Under the pieces are notes generated by a model. That model worked only from the letters and a program-made list of their open reading frames with translations, was not told the DNA's origin and searched no databases. From assembly GCA_018668195.1 (NCBI GenBank), contig JABITU010000064.1, forward strand, positions 1-12,968: a DNA stretch of 12,968 nucleotides, read 5' to 3'. This DNA comes from Tateyamaria sp. (GTDB lineage: Bacteria > Pseudomonadota > Alphaproteobacteria > Rhodobacterales > Rhodobacteraceae). The translations under genes were made by a program, and so were the position numbers. Below, in pieces: positions 1 to 8,239 of this stretch (its first letter is position 1; each line of letters opens with the position of its first letter).

Positions 1-89
1 GTTTTATCTATATATCTTGTTGTCGTAAGTATATCCGAATGATGAATGGATTACGGCCGTTCGCTGAACTGTGCATGGATGTCTGCTAT

Positions 90-107
90 GCGGACAAAGC
101 CGACATT
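90..107 (+). repeat. KADI-type intergenic repeat fragment, left copy
   Basis: The sequence GGACAAAGCCGACATT lies near the left edge. The minus strand of about 12720-12740 carries GGACCAAAGCGGACATT, which differs by one inserted base and one substitution. Both translate to a short peptide containing Lys-Ala-Asp-Ile. From memory, dispersed repeats giving this peptide are frequent in intergenic DNA of Rhodobacteraceae and are often mis-annotated as small proteins. The similarity does not visibly extend beyond this core, so the copy is degraded or the match is partly chance. Confidence 0.3.
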
Positions 108-266
108 ATGTTTCCCAACTTCGCTGATGCAGCATCTCCTCGCGTTTGAAGCAGGGATTTGGTGCAACTTAGCGCAGATCACTGAAGCAGCCATTTAAGT
201 CAGACAACAGGCGCCAAATGCAAACGACCGCTTCGCAGCGGGGATTATTGTATGGCTTTCGAAAGC

Positions 267-295
267 AGACTTTCGCCGCAATATCCGGTTATAAT
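267..295 (+). promoter_or_regulatory. Possible sigma70-type promoter for the sugar operon
   Basis: A perfect TATAAT lies at 290-295. Seventeen bases upstream, 267-272 reads AGACTT, which is a poor -35 box. Transcription from here would begin near 302 and place the palindrome at 370-405 inside the untranslated leader, about 70 bases downstream of the start. The -10 match alone is weak evidence in a fairly AT-rich stretch, and no better pair was seen closer to the first gene. Confidence 0.3.
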
Positions 296-369
296 GGTAC
301 AGCGTTGTCAGTCTTTTTAAACGCGTTTCTTCTGGAGAAACCGAACCTTGCGCATCTACTTAATTTCCG

Positions 370-405
370 GAGCATTGCACACTACCATGGTAGTGTGCAA
401 TGCTC
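370..405. promoter_or_regulatory. 36-bp perfect palindrome, candidate operator
   Basis: The two arms, starting GAGCATTGCACACTACC and ending GGTAGTGTGCAATGCTC, are exact reverse complements around a central AT at 387/388, giving an uninterrupted 36-bp palindrome. It lies 28 bases before the start codon of the first operon gene. The operon encodes its own GntR/FCD regulator, and such repressors bind short palindromes, so this is the obvious candidate operator. The centre TACCATGGTA does not match the usual TGGTNNACCA-like FCD core, so the assignment is an inference. It could instead act as an RNA hairpin in the leader. No T-tract follows it, so it is not a typical terminator. Confidence 0.55.
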
Positions 406-432
406 TTTATGAGATGATTCGTGGAGGGAGCT

Positions 433-1182
433 ATGTGTATCGTCGTAACGGGCGCAGCGAAGGGGATCGGCGCAGCCGTCTCGCGCCGTCTGTCTGATGA
501 CGGCGCATCCTTGGTGCTCGTTGATTCCGATGAGGAAGCGCTTCGCGATACCGCAGCGGCACTGCCCGGATCGCCAGTTTGCATTGTTGGCTCAGTTGCA
601 GAAGAAGCAACCGCGGAACACGCCGCTGCTGCGGCTGCCGACCTGGGTGGCGCAACCGGGTTCACACACAATGCAGGTATTCAGCGCTATGGATCAGCGG
701 CGGAGACCACTCCTAATCTTTGGGACGAAGTTATAGGCGTCAATTTAAGCGGCGCGTATTTGATGGCGCGGGCGCTCTTGCCGCAACTGGTGGAAAGCCG
801 TGGTCCCTGCGTGTTTATGGCTTCGGTTCAGGGGTTGGCGACACAGCAAAATGTTGCCGCCTATACCGCGTCTAAACATGGTCTGATCGGGCTGGCGAAA
901 TCTATAGCAGTCGATTTTGCGGCTGCGGGAGTGCGCTCAAATGCTGTGGCACCCGGTTCGGTCAAAACGCCGATGCTGGATTGGGCTGTCAATCTGGCTG
1001 ACGATCCCAATGCAGTGTGGGCCGAAATTAATAGTATGCACCCGCTTGGACGCGCAGCAGAGGCGAGCGAAGTCGCCGAAGTCGTGGCCTTCTTGCTGTC
1101 AGACAATGCATCGTTCATCACCGGTGAAGTTATCAAGGTCGATGGTGGATTGATGACGCGTATTGGGGGGTCACCGAAATGA
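433..1182 (+). CDS. Short-chain dehydrogenase, probable NAD-dependent sugar dehydrogenase
   Basis: This is a classical short-chain dehydrogenase/reductase of 249 residues. The cofactor loop TGAAKGIG is at residues 6-13, Asp31 at the end of the second strand favours NAD over NADP, and the catalytic set is Ser131, Tyr144 and Lys148 in YTASK. The family oxidises alcohols, including free sugars to their lactones. I chose ATG 433 over the in-frame GTG at 421 because GGAGG at 423-427 sits five bases before it and the fold begins at once. It opens an operon with a lactonase and a sugar-acid dehydratase, so oxidation of an aldose at C1 is the likely job, as in L-fucose dehydrogenase. The family call is firm; the substrate is inferred from context only. 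Confidence 0.9.
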   Translation: MCIVVTGAAKGIGAAVSRRLSDDGASLVLVDSDEEALRDTAAALPGSPVCIVGSVAEEATAEHAAAAAADLGGATGFTHNAGIQRYGSAAETTPNLWDEVIGVNLSGAYLMARALLPQLVESRGPCVFMASVQGLATQQNVAAYTASKHGLIGLAKSIAVDFAAAGVRSNAVAPGSVKTPMLDWAVNLADDPNAVWAEINSMHPLGRAAEASEVAEVVAFLLSDNASFITGEVIKVDGGLMTRIGGSPK

Positions 1183-1195
1183 AAGGTCAGAATTC

Positions 1196-2431
1196 GTGAC
1201 GATTGCCGACATCAAAGTGACGACTGTTGCCGTCCCACTAGAGGCGCCGCTCAGGCATTCCGCGGGCGCGCATTGGGGTCGCTTTATCCGCACCATTATC
1301 GAAGTGGTCGGCGATGACGGCCTGTCCGGTTGGGGCGAACTGGGTGGTGGCGGTGATAGTGCCGAGGGCGCCGTTATGTCATTGCTGCCTTATCTAAAGG
1401 GGCATGACCCGCTGAACCTAGAGCAGCTACGCTGGAAGATTATGAACCCGACCGCGACCCTGTATAACAACAGGTTGCAATTGCATGCAGCCATAGAAAT
1501 GGCTTGCCTGGATCTTGCAGGCAAGCGGCTGGGTGTTCCGGCCCATGCGCTGCTGGGCGGTGCGATCCGGACTTCGGTCGAATTCGTGTCCTATCTGTTT
1601 TATCGCTATGAGGCTGATGGCGTGGGCGGCGAAACGATGCCAGACGAAATCGTGGCCCATGCAAGGGCGCTGCGCGATGAGCACGGGTTTCGCACGCATA
1701 AATTGAAAGGCGGCCACTTCGCCCCGGACCATGATGTAGAGGTTTTTACCGCATTAGCCGATGCCTTTCCGCAGGACCGTGTACGCCTTGACCCTAACGG
1801 CGTGTGGTCTGTCGAAGAAGCGATCCGCGTCGGACGCGCGATTGCCCCCCTCAACAACGATTATTTCGAAGATCCTACGTGGGGTTTGGACGGGATGCGG
1901 CGTGCCCGTGACGGCCAGCCGATCCCGACGGCCACAAACATGGTCGTTGTGAATTTTGAACAGCTTGCTCAGTGTATTCGTCACGATCTTGTCGATGTCA
2001 TCCTGCTGGACACCACGTTCTGGGGCGGGCTCCGGCAGTCTGTAAAAGCGGGTCATGTTCTTGAGACGTTCCAACGCTCTGCAGCTGTCCATTCGTCGGG
2101 TGAGTTGGGCATCCAACTGGCGTCAATGCTGCACCTGGGTGCGATCCTGCCAAACCTGAATTTCGCCGCCGATGCGCATTATCACCACCTCAAGGATGAT
2201 ATTCTTGAAGGTGGCAAAATGACCTACAAGAATGGCCATATCGATGTGCCAACAGGCCCCGGATTGGGGGTCGAGGTCAGCCGCGAGAAGCTGGCGCAAT
2301 ATGCTGAATATTTCCGCGAGACAGGCGGCTACACCTATGACCGCGACCCTGCGCGGCCTGAATGGTATTCGATCTGGCCGGAACGAAACTACGCTGATCC
2401 TAAAGTCAAAACCGTTCCGGAGTTGTTCTAA
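1196..2431 (+). CDS. Enolase-superfamily sugar-acid dehydratase, glucarate dehydratase subgroup
   Basis: This 411-residue protein belongs to the enolase superfamily, which removes water from sugar acids to give 2-keto-3-deoxy acids using Mg2+. The barrel residues are visible in order: Lys169 and Lys171 (KLK), metal ligands Asp199 (LDPNG), Glu225 (FEDP) and Asn248 (ATNM), then the Asp272/His299 dyad (LLDTTFWGG and VHSSGE). Asn as third metal ligand and the 27-residue dyad spacing are hallmarks of the glucarate dehydratase subgroup, whereas fuconate and rhamnonate dehydratases use Glu. The start is probably GTG 1196 with AAAGG at 1182-1186; a TTG at 1163 would overlap the previous gene and add 11 unconserved residues. 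The TAA stop shares one base with the ATG of the ATPase gene. The substrate is unknown. Confidence 0.9.
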   Translation: MTIADIKVTTVAVPLEAPLRHSAGAHWGRFIRTIIEVVGDDGLSGWGELGGGGDSAEGAVMSLLPYLKGHDPLNLEQLRWKIMNPTATLYNNRLQLHAAIEMACLDLAGKRLGVPAHALLGGAIRTSVEFVSYLFYRYEADGVGGETMPDEIVAHARALRDEHGFRTHKLKGGHFAPDHDVEVFTALADAFPQDRVRLDPNGVWSVEEAIRVGRAIAPLNNDYFEDPTWGLDGMRRARDGQPIPTATNMVVVNFEQLAQCIRHDLVDVILLDTTFWGGLRQSVKAGHVLETFQRSAAVHSSGELGIQLASMLHLGAILPNLNFAADAHYHHLKDDILEGGKMTYKNGHIDVPTGPGLGVEVSREKLAQYAEYFRETGGYTYDRDPARPEWYSIWPERNYADPKVKTVPELF

Positions 2432-3534
2432 TGGCCGACGTGAAAGTACGGGAATTGGTAAAAGTTTACGGTCGCCAACTGGCTGTACGGGGCATTGACC
2501 TTGATATCCCTGACGGCGCATTTGTGGTGCTGGTGGGGCCGTCGGGTTGCGGCAAATCAACGACGTTGCGCATGATTGCGGGGCTCGAAAACATTTCCCA
2601 CGGTGAGCTTCTGATCAATGGCAAGCGTGCCAATGATCTGCCATCGCGTGATCGTGGCGTGGCGATGGTGTTCCAGACCTACGCACTTTATCCGCATTTG
2701 ACCGTTAAGGAAAACCTCGCGTTTTCGCTGAAGCTGGCAAAGGTCGATCCGGCCGACATGGACCGCCGGATTGATGGCGCGATCGAGGCGTTGGAACTAC
2801 AACCCTATCTGGACCGCCGCCCGTTTGAACTGTCGGGTGGGCAACGCCAGAGGGTAGCAATGGGGCGTGCAATTGTCCGCGAACCTGATGTTTTCCTGTT
2901 CGACGAACCCCTGTCCAATCTGGACGCCAAGCTGCGCAACCAGATGCGGGTTGAGATCAAACGCTTGCAACATCGCTTGGGTGTCACGACCATCTATGTA
3001 ACCCACGACCAGATCGAGGCGATGACACTGGCCGACGTGATTGTCGTGATGAAAGACGGCGAGATTGCACAACAGGGCACGCCACTTGAGGTATTTGAGA
3101 GCCCTGCCAACAAGTTCGTCGCAAGCTTTATCGGATCGCCACAGATCAATTTCTTTGACGGCGTGATCAAACAGAACGGCGAAAATTTTGCCTTCGTCAC
3201 TCCTGAAATTACCATCCCGCTGGACGCTGCAAGCTACGGCGGGGCCTTGACCGACGGGCAGCGTGTGACCGGCGGGCTTCGACCGGAGGACATTATTCCC
3301 CAAGGCCATGGCATGAAGCCCGATGGAGAAATTTCAATCAGGGGAGAAATCACCCTGACCGAGCTTCTGGGCAATGAAAGCCTGCTATTCGCGCGGTGCG
3401 GATCGGTCGATTTCGTCGCGCGGATGCAACAGCCGCGCATTGTGGCCGATGGCGAAAACCTCAGATTTCATATCGCGGGATCACGGCTGCATTTGTTCGA
3501 TGCGGATACGGAGGTCTCGCTCAGAACGACCTAA
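2431..3534 (+). CDS. Sugar ABC transporter ATP-binding protein (MalK/UgpC type)
   Basis: This 367-residue ATPase powers the sugar importer encoded by the next three genes. Walker A GPSGCGKST is at residues 36-44, the Q-loop follows in VFQTYALYPHLTV, the signature LSGGQ starts at residue 134, Walker B ends in Asp158-Glu159, and the switch histidine lies in VTHDQ. The last ~130 residues form the TOBE/OB regulatory domain typical of the MalK/UgpC group (GGLRPEDI), which marks a CUT1 carbohydrate transporter. The ATG overlaps the preceding stop by one base, suggesting translational coupling. The length and all motifs are normal for the family. Confidence 0.96.
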   Translation: MADVKVRELVKVYGRQLAVRGIDLDIPDGAFVVLVGPSGCGKSTTLRMIAGLENISHGELLINGKRANDLPSRDRGVAMVFQTYALYPHLTVKENLAFSLKLAKVDPADMDRRIDGAIEALELQPYLDRRPFELSGGQRQRVAMGRAIVREPDVFLFDEPLSNLDAKLRNQMRVEIKRLQHRLGVTTIYVTHDQIEAMTLADVIVVMKDGEIAQQGTPLEVFESPANKFVASFIGSPQINFFDGVIKQNGENFAFVTPEITIPLDAASYGGALTDGQRVTGGLRPEDIIPQGHGMKPDGEISIRGEITLTELLGNESLLFARCGSVDFVARMQQPRIVADGENLRFHIAGSRLHLFDADTEVSLRTT

Positions 3535-3562
3535 AGAAACGATTAAACAAGGAGGAAGACAA

Positions 3563-4792
3563 ATGAAGATCAAAGAGAAATTATTAGGAACTGCGGTGGG
3601 CGTTATGCTTGCTGCGGCGCCCGCTTTTGCGCAGGAAGTCCAGTTATTTCACGACAAAGGCTTCTGGTCTGAGCAACTTCAGTCCGTCGGGGATGCTGCG
3701 GCAGAGACAACTGGTGTCACCATCACGGAAACACCTTACGCCAACGCGGAGCAGTATAAGGCCTTTGTGCAGGCCTCTATTGCGTCTGGTGAAACTCCGG
3801 ACATGTTTACGTGGTGGACCGGCGCAACCTTTGCAGAGCTTGTGAGCAGCGGTCAGATTGCGCCACTGGATGATCTTTGGGACGAGATGATCAACTCTGG
3901 CGGTTATGGCGAGGCTTCTAAAGAGCTGTTCGTCGTAGATGGTCAGACTTATGCGGTCCCGCTTCTTCTGGCCCGCTGGGTCGTGCTTTACAATAAGCCG
4001 CTCTATGCAGAGCTGGGTTTGGAAGAACCAAAAACCTGGGACGAACTGATGTCCAATGCGGACGCGATTGTGGCCGCCGGAGAAACGCCTTTTCTTGCGA
4101 CGGTCCATGAGGGCTGGCGCGGCTTTATCTGGTTCCAAGAGTTGATGTTGCGCATGCATCCCGAAGCCTACAACGGTTTGAACGACGGCTCCGTCGCTTA
4201 TGACGGACAGGAAGTGCGCGCTGTGTTCGAGGCTTGGTCAGATATGTACGCGAAGGGTTATTTCTCTGATCCGCGGTCCACAGAAGAATTCAACGACTAT
4301 GTACGGGGCGCAGGTGCCATGTACTTGATCGGTGAATGGGCCGCAGGACTGGTTGTCCAAGCAGGTGTTCCGGCTGACGATCTAGGTGTGTTCATCATGC
4401 CGAATGCCATTGATGACGCACCCGCAGCTGTGATCGTCGAAGGATCGCCACTCGTGGTATCTGTTGACGGTGCTCAGGACGAAAACGTAATGAAAGCGTT
4501 GCGTTTCTGGGTGTCTGATGAGGGCGCAAACGCATGGGGTGACGCGACCGGAAACTATATCGGGAACAATTCGGCCGAAGCCCCGAATGCAATCGTTGCA
4601 GAAGTAAATGCGGATATCGCTGAGACAAGCGCGACGGCTTATCTGCGCTGGTGGGAAGCTGTCCCACCGGATCTTCAGGGTGAACTGGTCGCGGAAATGA
4701 ACCGCTTTATGCTCGATCCGACAATGAAAACTGCAGACGACGTCATGGCGACGATGCAAACCCTCAATGCCGCCTACTGGGCTGACCAGTAA
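3563..4792 (+). CDS. ABC transporter sugar-binding protein (CUT1 family)
   Basis: This 409-residue periplasmic protein binds the sugar and delivers it to the permeases. A Sec signal peptide occupies residues 1-23: lysines at 2, 4 and 6, a hydrophobic core, and an AFA cleavage site before Gln24. There is no lipobox. The rest reads as a family 1 extracellular solute-binding protein of the MalE/UgpB class (PDMFTWWTGATFAELV, YAVPLLLARWVVLYNKPLY, AGAMYLIGEWAAG). The start ATG 3563 has a strong GGAGGA at 3551-3556; the open frame extends upstream into the ATPase gene, but the signal peptide fixes this start. CUT1 binding proteins generally take mono- or oligosaccharides, glycosides or polyols, so the ligand may be a glycoside of the sugar metabolised here. 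Confidence 0.95.
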   Translation: MKIKEKLLGTAVGVMLAAAPAFAQEVQLFHDKGFWSEQLQSVGDAAAETTGVTITETPYANAEQYKAFVQASIASGETPDMFTWWTGATFAELVSSGQIAPLDDLWDEMINSGGYGEASKELFVVDGQTYAVPLLLARWVVLYNKPLYAELGLEEPKTWDELMSNADAIVAAGETPFLATVHEGWRGFIWFQELMLRMHPEAYNGLNDGSVAYDGQEVRAVFEAWSDMYAKGYFSDPRSTEEFNDYVRGAGAMYLIGEWAAGLVVQAGVPADDLGVFIMPNAIDDAPAAVIVEGSPLVVSVDGAQDENVMKALRFWVSDEGANAWGDATGNYIGNNSAEAPNAIVAEVNADIAETSATAYLRWWEAVPPDLQGELVAEMNRFMLDPTMKTADDVMATMQTLNAAYWADQ

Positions 4793-4809
4793 TTAAGGAT
4801 TTTTAAAAC

Positions 4810-5760
4810 ATGGACCGCGCCGCCAAAGACAAAGCACTGCTTGACCGGATTGGGATTGATCAGATCGCCCGAAACGCACGTGCTCGGCGGCGCGGCCAGC
4901 TTGGATTGGCGCTTGTTTTCATGTCCCCTGCCCTAATTCTGGTAGTGGGCGTGTTGCTGGTGCCTGTCTTGTTCAATATCTGGCTCAGCTTTACAAAATG
5001 GAAGAAATTTACAGGCTTTGGCGAATATGCCGGATTTGCGAATTACGAACGCATGCCCGGCAATCCGTTCTTCAACGAGGCTCTGATTAATACCGCAATC
5101 TGGGTCGGTGCTTCGGTTGTGTTTCCAATCGCGCTGGGGCTTGGCATGGCCATGTTCTTTCGCAACCTACGCGGTGCTGAGACCTTCAAGAACATTATTT
5201 TTATTCCGCGTATTCTGGCGCCCACGGCGGTCGGCGTCTTGTGGTTTTACGTATACGCACCCGATGGCCTTTTGAACCGTGGTCTTGGGCTTGTCTCGGG
5301 CCGCGATGTCGACATTGGCTGGCTGTATAGCGATGCCACAGTCACCCCCGCAATCATTGCAACATTCGTGTGGCAAACCGCTGGCCTTGTCATGGTGTTG
5401 CTGTTGCTTGGCCTGGCCGCGATCCCGAAGGATCCGATTGAGGCCGCCCATATTGATGGTGCAAACCGCTGGCAGATTTTCCGCTACATTACCCTGCCGC
5501 TGCTGATGCCAACCTTATTGATGGTCACTATTCTATCGGTCTTGGCTGGTTTCACGGTGTTCGATCTGCTTTGGGTGATGGGCGCGAATTACCCCGGTCA
5601 ACGCAGCCTTGCCCTTGCCGTGTTCATGTATTTCGAGGCGTTCCAGAAAGGCAGCTGGGCCTTCGGCTCTGCGGTTGCGGTTATCATTGGCCTGGTCGTT
5701 TTGTGCGTGACATGGGTTCAAACGGTTCTTCAGGGCCGCGTCGATAGGATGACACGCTAA
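4810..5760 (+). CDS. Sugar ABC transporter permease (MalF-like)
   Basis: This 316-residue inner-membrane permease is one half of the importer channel. After a basic cytoplasmic N-terminus (residues 20-29 rich in Arg) there are about six membrane segments, the first at roughly residues 30-57. The cytoplasmic EAA loop, which docks on the ATPase, is EAAHIDGANRWQIF from residue 211, followed by ITLPLLMP. AAGGA-like Shine-Dalgarno sequence AAGGA lies at 4795-4799, ten bases before ATG 4810. Its stop TAA shares one base with the ATG of the second permease, so the two are probably translated in step. The family assignment is secure; nothing in the sequence identifies the sugar. Confidence 0.95.
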   Translation: MDRAAKDKALLDRIGIDQIARNARARRRGQLGLALVFMSPALILVVGVLLVPVLFNIWLSFTKWKKFTGFGEYAGFANYERMPGNPFFNEALINTAIWVGASVVFPIALGLGMAMFFRNLRGAETFKNIIFIPRILAPTAVGVLWFYVYAPDGLLNRGLGLVSGRDVDIGWLYSDATVTPAIIATFVWQTAGLVMVLLLLGLAAIPKDPIEAAHIDGANRWQIFRYITLPLLMPTLLMVTILSVLAGFTVFDLLWVMGANYPGQRSLALAVFMYFEAFQKGSWAFGSAVAVIIGLVVLCVTWVQTVLQGRVDRMTR

Positions 5761-6641
5761 TGGCATTTGATATCTCAACACTTGATCTTGACGCGATTGA
5801 ACGGCGCGAAGCTGCAAAACACAAAGGCAGCACCTTGAAACTGTTCGCAGCCATCGGGTTCGCATTGCTCTGGATTGTTCCATTCTACTTCCTGGCGATT
5901 TCGATCTTCAAATCGAGCAATGAATATTCGCGCAACCCACCCTTGGCACTGCCCGAAGGGATCGCACCATTGTGGGATAACGTGACCCGCGCATGGGAGC
6001 TGGGGAGCATGGGGCAAGCCATGATGAACTCTGCTTTTTATGGCACTGTCGGGGCATCGCTTGCGGTATTCTTCGCGGCAATGGCGGCCTTTGCCATTAC
6101 GCGCCTTGATATCCCGTTCCGAAATGGCTGGTTCATGCTCATTTTCGCAGGCACTGTCTTTCCGTTTCAGATGTATCTCATTCCGCTTTTCTTCGGCTAT
6201 CAGAAACTGGGTCTGTTGAATTCGCATATGGGAATGCTGTTGTTCTACACCGCAATTTGCGTCCCGTTCCCAACCCTTGTCTTGCGCAATTTTATGTCCG
6301 GCCTGTCGCGTGAAATGGACGAAGCCGCGCGGATGGATGGGGCGAACGAATTTACCGTCTTTTTCCGTATCATTCTGCCCAACACGATCGGGCCAATGAC
6401 GGCAGTTTTCTTGCTGCAATTCACATGGATCTGGAACGACATGCTGTTCTCGACGGTTTTAGGCAACCGCTTGGAAACGCGGTCAATCATGAATGCTTTG
6501 TTGGTCTTCCAAGGCAGCTATTCATCGATTGGGCCGAATATCGTACTGACAGCAGCCCTTCTGGCCTCTCTTCCCAGTATTGTGTTGTTCTTTCTGCTTA
6601 GACGACATTTTATGCAGGGATTGCAGGTTCAACAATCATGA
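5760..6641 (+). CDS. Sugar ABC transporter permease (MalG-like)
   Basis: This 293-residue protein is the second channel subunit of the CUT1 importer. It has a cytoplasmic N-terminus of about 22 residues, roughly six membrane segments, and the EAA loop EAARMDGANEFTVFFRIILP starting at residue 188. As usual for MalG-type subunits, the region after the EAA loop is well conserved (FLLQFTWIWNDMLFS). It overlaps the previous permease by one base and ends 12 bases before the regulator gene. With the ATPase, binding protein and first permease it makes a complete importer. Confidence 0.95.
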   Translation: MAFDISTLDLDAIERREAAKHKGSTLKLFAAIGFALLWIVPFYFLAISIFKSSNEYSRNPPLALPEGIAPLWDNVTRAWELGSMGQAMMNSAFYGTVGASLAVFFAAMAAFAITRLDIPFRNGWFMLIFAGTVFPFQMYLIPLFFGYQKLGLLNSHMGMLLFYTAICVPFPTLVLRNFMSGLSREMDEAARMDGANEFTVFFRIILPNTIGPMTAVFLLQFTWIWNDMLFSTVLGNRLETRSIMNALLVFQGSYSSIGPNIVLTAALLASLPSIVLFFLLRRHFMQGLQVQQS

Positions 6642-6653
6642 AAGGGTCAAAAT

Positions 6654-7373
6654 ATGGCACTTCTCAAAAGCGCAAAGTCTGGCCGCCCGATGCCATTGGC
6701 GCGACAGGTATATGATGAGCTGCACAAGAGAATCCTCAGGTTTGAGCTGAAGCCCTATCAGGTTCTGTCTGAGGCTTCGGTCTCAGAGATGTTGGGGGTC
6801 AGCCGAACCCCGGCCCGTGAAGCGCTTACAAAATTGGCAGAGAACAAATTTGTCGATGTAGTTCCACAGCGTGGGTCGCGGGTGGCACCTTTGCGCCTCG
6901 AGGATCTCGACCGGTCGCAGTTCATGCGCGAGGCCCTAGAAGTTGCATTGCTGCGACGCGCAATGTCTTCGGGCGAAGGGGCTGCTATGGTCAAAGGGCT
7001 GCGCAAGGAAATAACCTTGCAGCGCACATATGTGACATTCGAAGACACCGAGAGCTTTTATGCGTCTGATGAAGCATTTCACGGTCTTATCGCGGAATAT
7101 GCCAAACAGCCAAGCGTTCTGCCCGAAATCTTCCGCCTCAAAGATCACATGGACAGGTTCCGGCATCTGATGGTGTCGGCCGTCGAAGATCTCGACACCA
7201 TTATCAAACAACACATTGCCATAGCCGATGCAATCGAGGCCGGCGACGAGGCGCTGGCCGAAGAACGCATGATCAAACATCTACGCCGCATTTTTGATTA
7301 CATCGATGAAGCTCGCGACAAGTTCCCTGATTATTTTGAACAAAGCGCAGAACACGCTAGGGCCGCAAGATGA
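6654..7373 (+). CDS. GntR-family transcriptional regulator, FCD (FadR) subfamily
   Basis: This 239-residue regulator has an N-terminal winged helix (residues ~15-80, including SEMLGVSRTPAREAL) and a C-terminal FCD ligand-binding domain. The FCD metal site is complete: Asp139 and His143 (SDEAFH), His187 (QHIAIADAI) and His209 (IKHLRRI). FCD proteins with this site commonly sense organic or sugar acids through a bound metal. The gene sits inside the operon between the importer and the lactonase, has an AAAGGG binding site at 6641-6646, and overlaps the lactonase gene by four bases. It therefore probably controls its own operon and is released by a pathway intermediate. The palindrome at 370-405 is the candidate target; that link is inference. 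Confidence 0.92.
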   Translation: MALLKSAKSGRPMPLARQVYDELHKRILRFELKPYQVLSEASVSEMLGVSRTPAREALTKLAENKFVDVVPQRGSRVAPLRLEDLDRSQFMREALEVALLRRAMSSGEGAAMVKGLRKEITLQRTYVTFEDTESFYASDEAFHGLIAEYAKQPSVLPEIFRLKDHMDRFRHLMVSAVEDLDTIIKQHIAIADAIEAGDEALAEERMIKHLRRIFDYIDEARDKFPDYFEQSAEHARAAR

Positions 7374-8239
7374 ACATCCGCGTCCTCGGAGACTTGCGCG
7401 ATGGCGTTGGCGAAAGCCCCTTTTGGAATCCGTGCGATGGTAAGGTTTGGTCAGTAGATATCACTGGTAGGGCGCTCATTGCCCGCGATCTTGCGAGCGG
7501 TAAGACTGCAAATTTTGCAACTGACGATCTACCGACTGCACTTGCACTCGACCTGGTTGGGGGGGCGATTGTTTCCTTCGCCCAAGGGGTGGCGCGGTGG
7601 CACGACGGAAAAACTGGTCCGCTGATCCAAGCCGAAACCAATCCTGTGATGCGGTTGAACGAAGGGGCCTGTGATCCATCAGGGCGGATGTGGGTCGCGA
7701 GTATGGAAAACAATCTGAGTGACGATCTGCAGCCCCGCGAACAGGCGCGCGCATGCGGGCGGTTGTTTCGGATTGACGCGAAGGGTGCGGTGCCAATGAC
7801 CGAACCCGAATTTGGAATACCGAACACGATGGTCTGGTCGCCTGAACGCGACAGGTTCTACCTTGGCGATAGCCTGCGTAATACGATCTGGGTTTGGGAC
7901 TATGACGATACGATGGGTGAGATTTCCAACCGCCGCGTCCATGTCTCTGGTGGGCCTGGCGTCCCGGATGGGTCCTGTGTGGATGCAGAAGGGTTTTTGT
8001 GGACCGCGCGGTTTGGCGCAGGGCGCGTGATCCGATATGATCCAAACGGAAAACCGGACCGTGAAATCATTGTGCCCGCGCAAAATCCGACGGCCACCAC
8101 GTTTGCAGGATCGGATTTGTCCACCTTGATTGTTACATCGGCGCGTTTCGGGATGGAAAATCCGGAGGATGCGGACGGGGCGATGATAGCACTCGATACG
8201 GATGTGATCGGGAAGCCCAAAAATCGGTTTGTCCAATGA
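7370..8239 (+). CDS. SMP-30/gluconolactonase-family lactonase
   Basis: This 289-residue protein is a six-bladed beta-propeller lactonase of the SMP-30/gluconolaconase/LRE family, which opens sugar lactones to sugar acids with a bound divalent metal. The expected metal ligands are present: Glu15 (GVGESPFW), Asn152 (IPNTMVWS) and Asp200 (PDGSCVDAEG); Asn97 (RLNEGACDPSGR) matches the substrate-binding asparagine. There is no signal peptide, so it acts in the cytoplasm, between the C1 dehydrogenase and the dehydratase. The ATG overlaps the regulator stop by four bases (ATGA) and its own stop overlaps the next gene in the same way. The length is normal for the family. The lactone itself cannot be named. 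Confidence 0.93.
   Translation: MNIRVLGDLRDGVGESPFWNPCDGKVWSVDITGRALIARDLASGKTANFATDDLPTALALDLVGGAIVSFAQGVARWHDGKTGPLIQAETNPVMRLNEGACDPSGRMWVASMENNLSDDLQPREQARACGRLFRIDAKGAVPMTEPEFGIPNTMVWSPERDRFYLGDSLRNTIWVWDYDDTMGEISNRRVHVSGGPGVPDGSCVDAEGFLWTARFGAGRVIRYDPNGKPDREIIVPAQNPTATTFAGSDLSTLIVTSARFGMENPEDADGAMIALDTDVIGKPKNRFVQ

Larger units (their letters stand above)
1..432. other. Non-coding leader region upstream of the sugar operon
   Basis: This stretch holds no gene I can support. A 64-codon open frame at 218-412 has no recognisable domain and no good ribosome binding site, and it runs through the 36-bp palindrome, so I leave it out. By eye the DNA is more AT-rich than the operon. It contains a KADI-type repeat near 90-107, a possible sigma70 promoter at 267-295, the palindrome at 370-405, and the ribosome binding site of the first gene (GGAGG at 423-427). 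Confidence 0.6.

Noticed and set aside
218..412. 64-codon plus-strand open frame before the operon
   Set aside because: No binding site, no recognisable domain, and its end is dictated by the palindrome; treated as non-coding.
1163..1195. Longer TTG start for the dehydratase
   Set aside because: The added 11 residues overlap the upstream gene and look unlike the family start; GTG 1196 has a better-placed AAAGG.
3374..3562. Upstream extension of the binding-protein frame into the ATPase gene
   Set aside because: A strong Shine-Dalgarno and a clear signal peptide fix the start at 3563.
5775..6419. 214-codon minus-strand frame antisense to the second permease
   Set aside because: Composition typical of an antisense shadow, with no conserved motif; the plus-strand permease is unambiguous.
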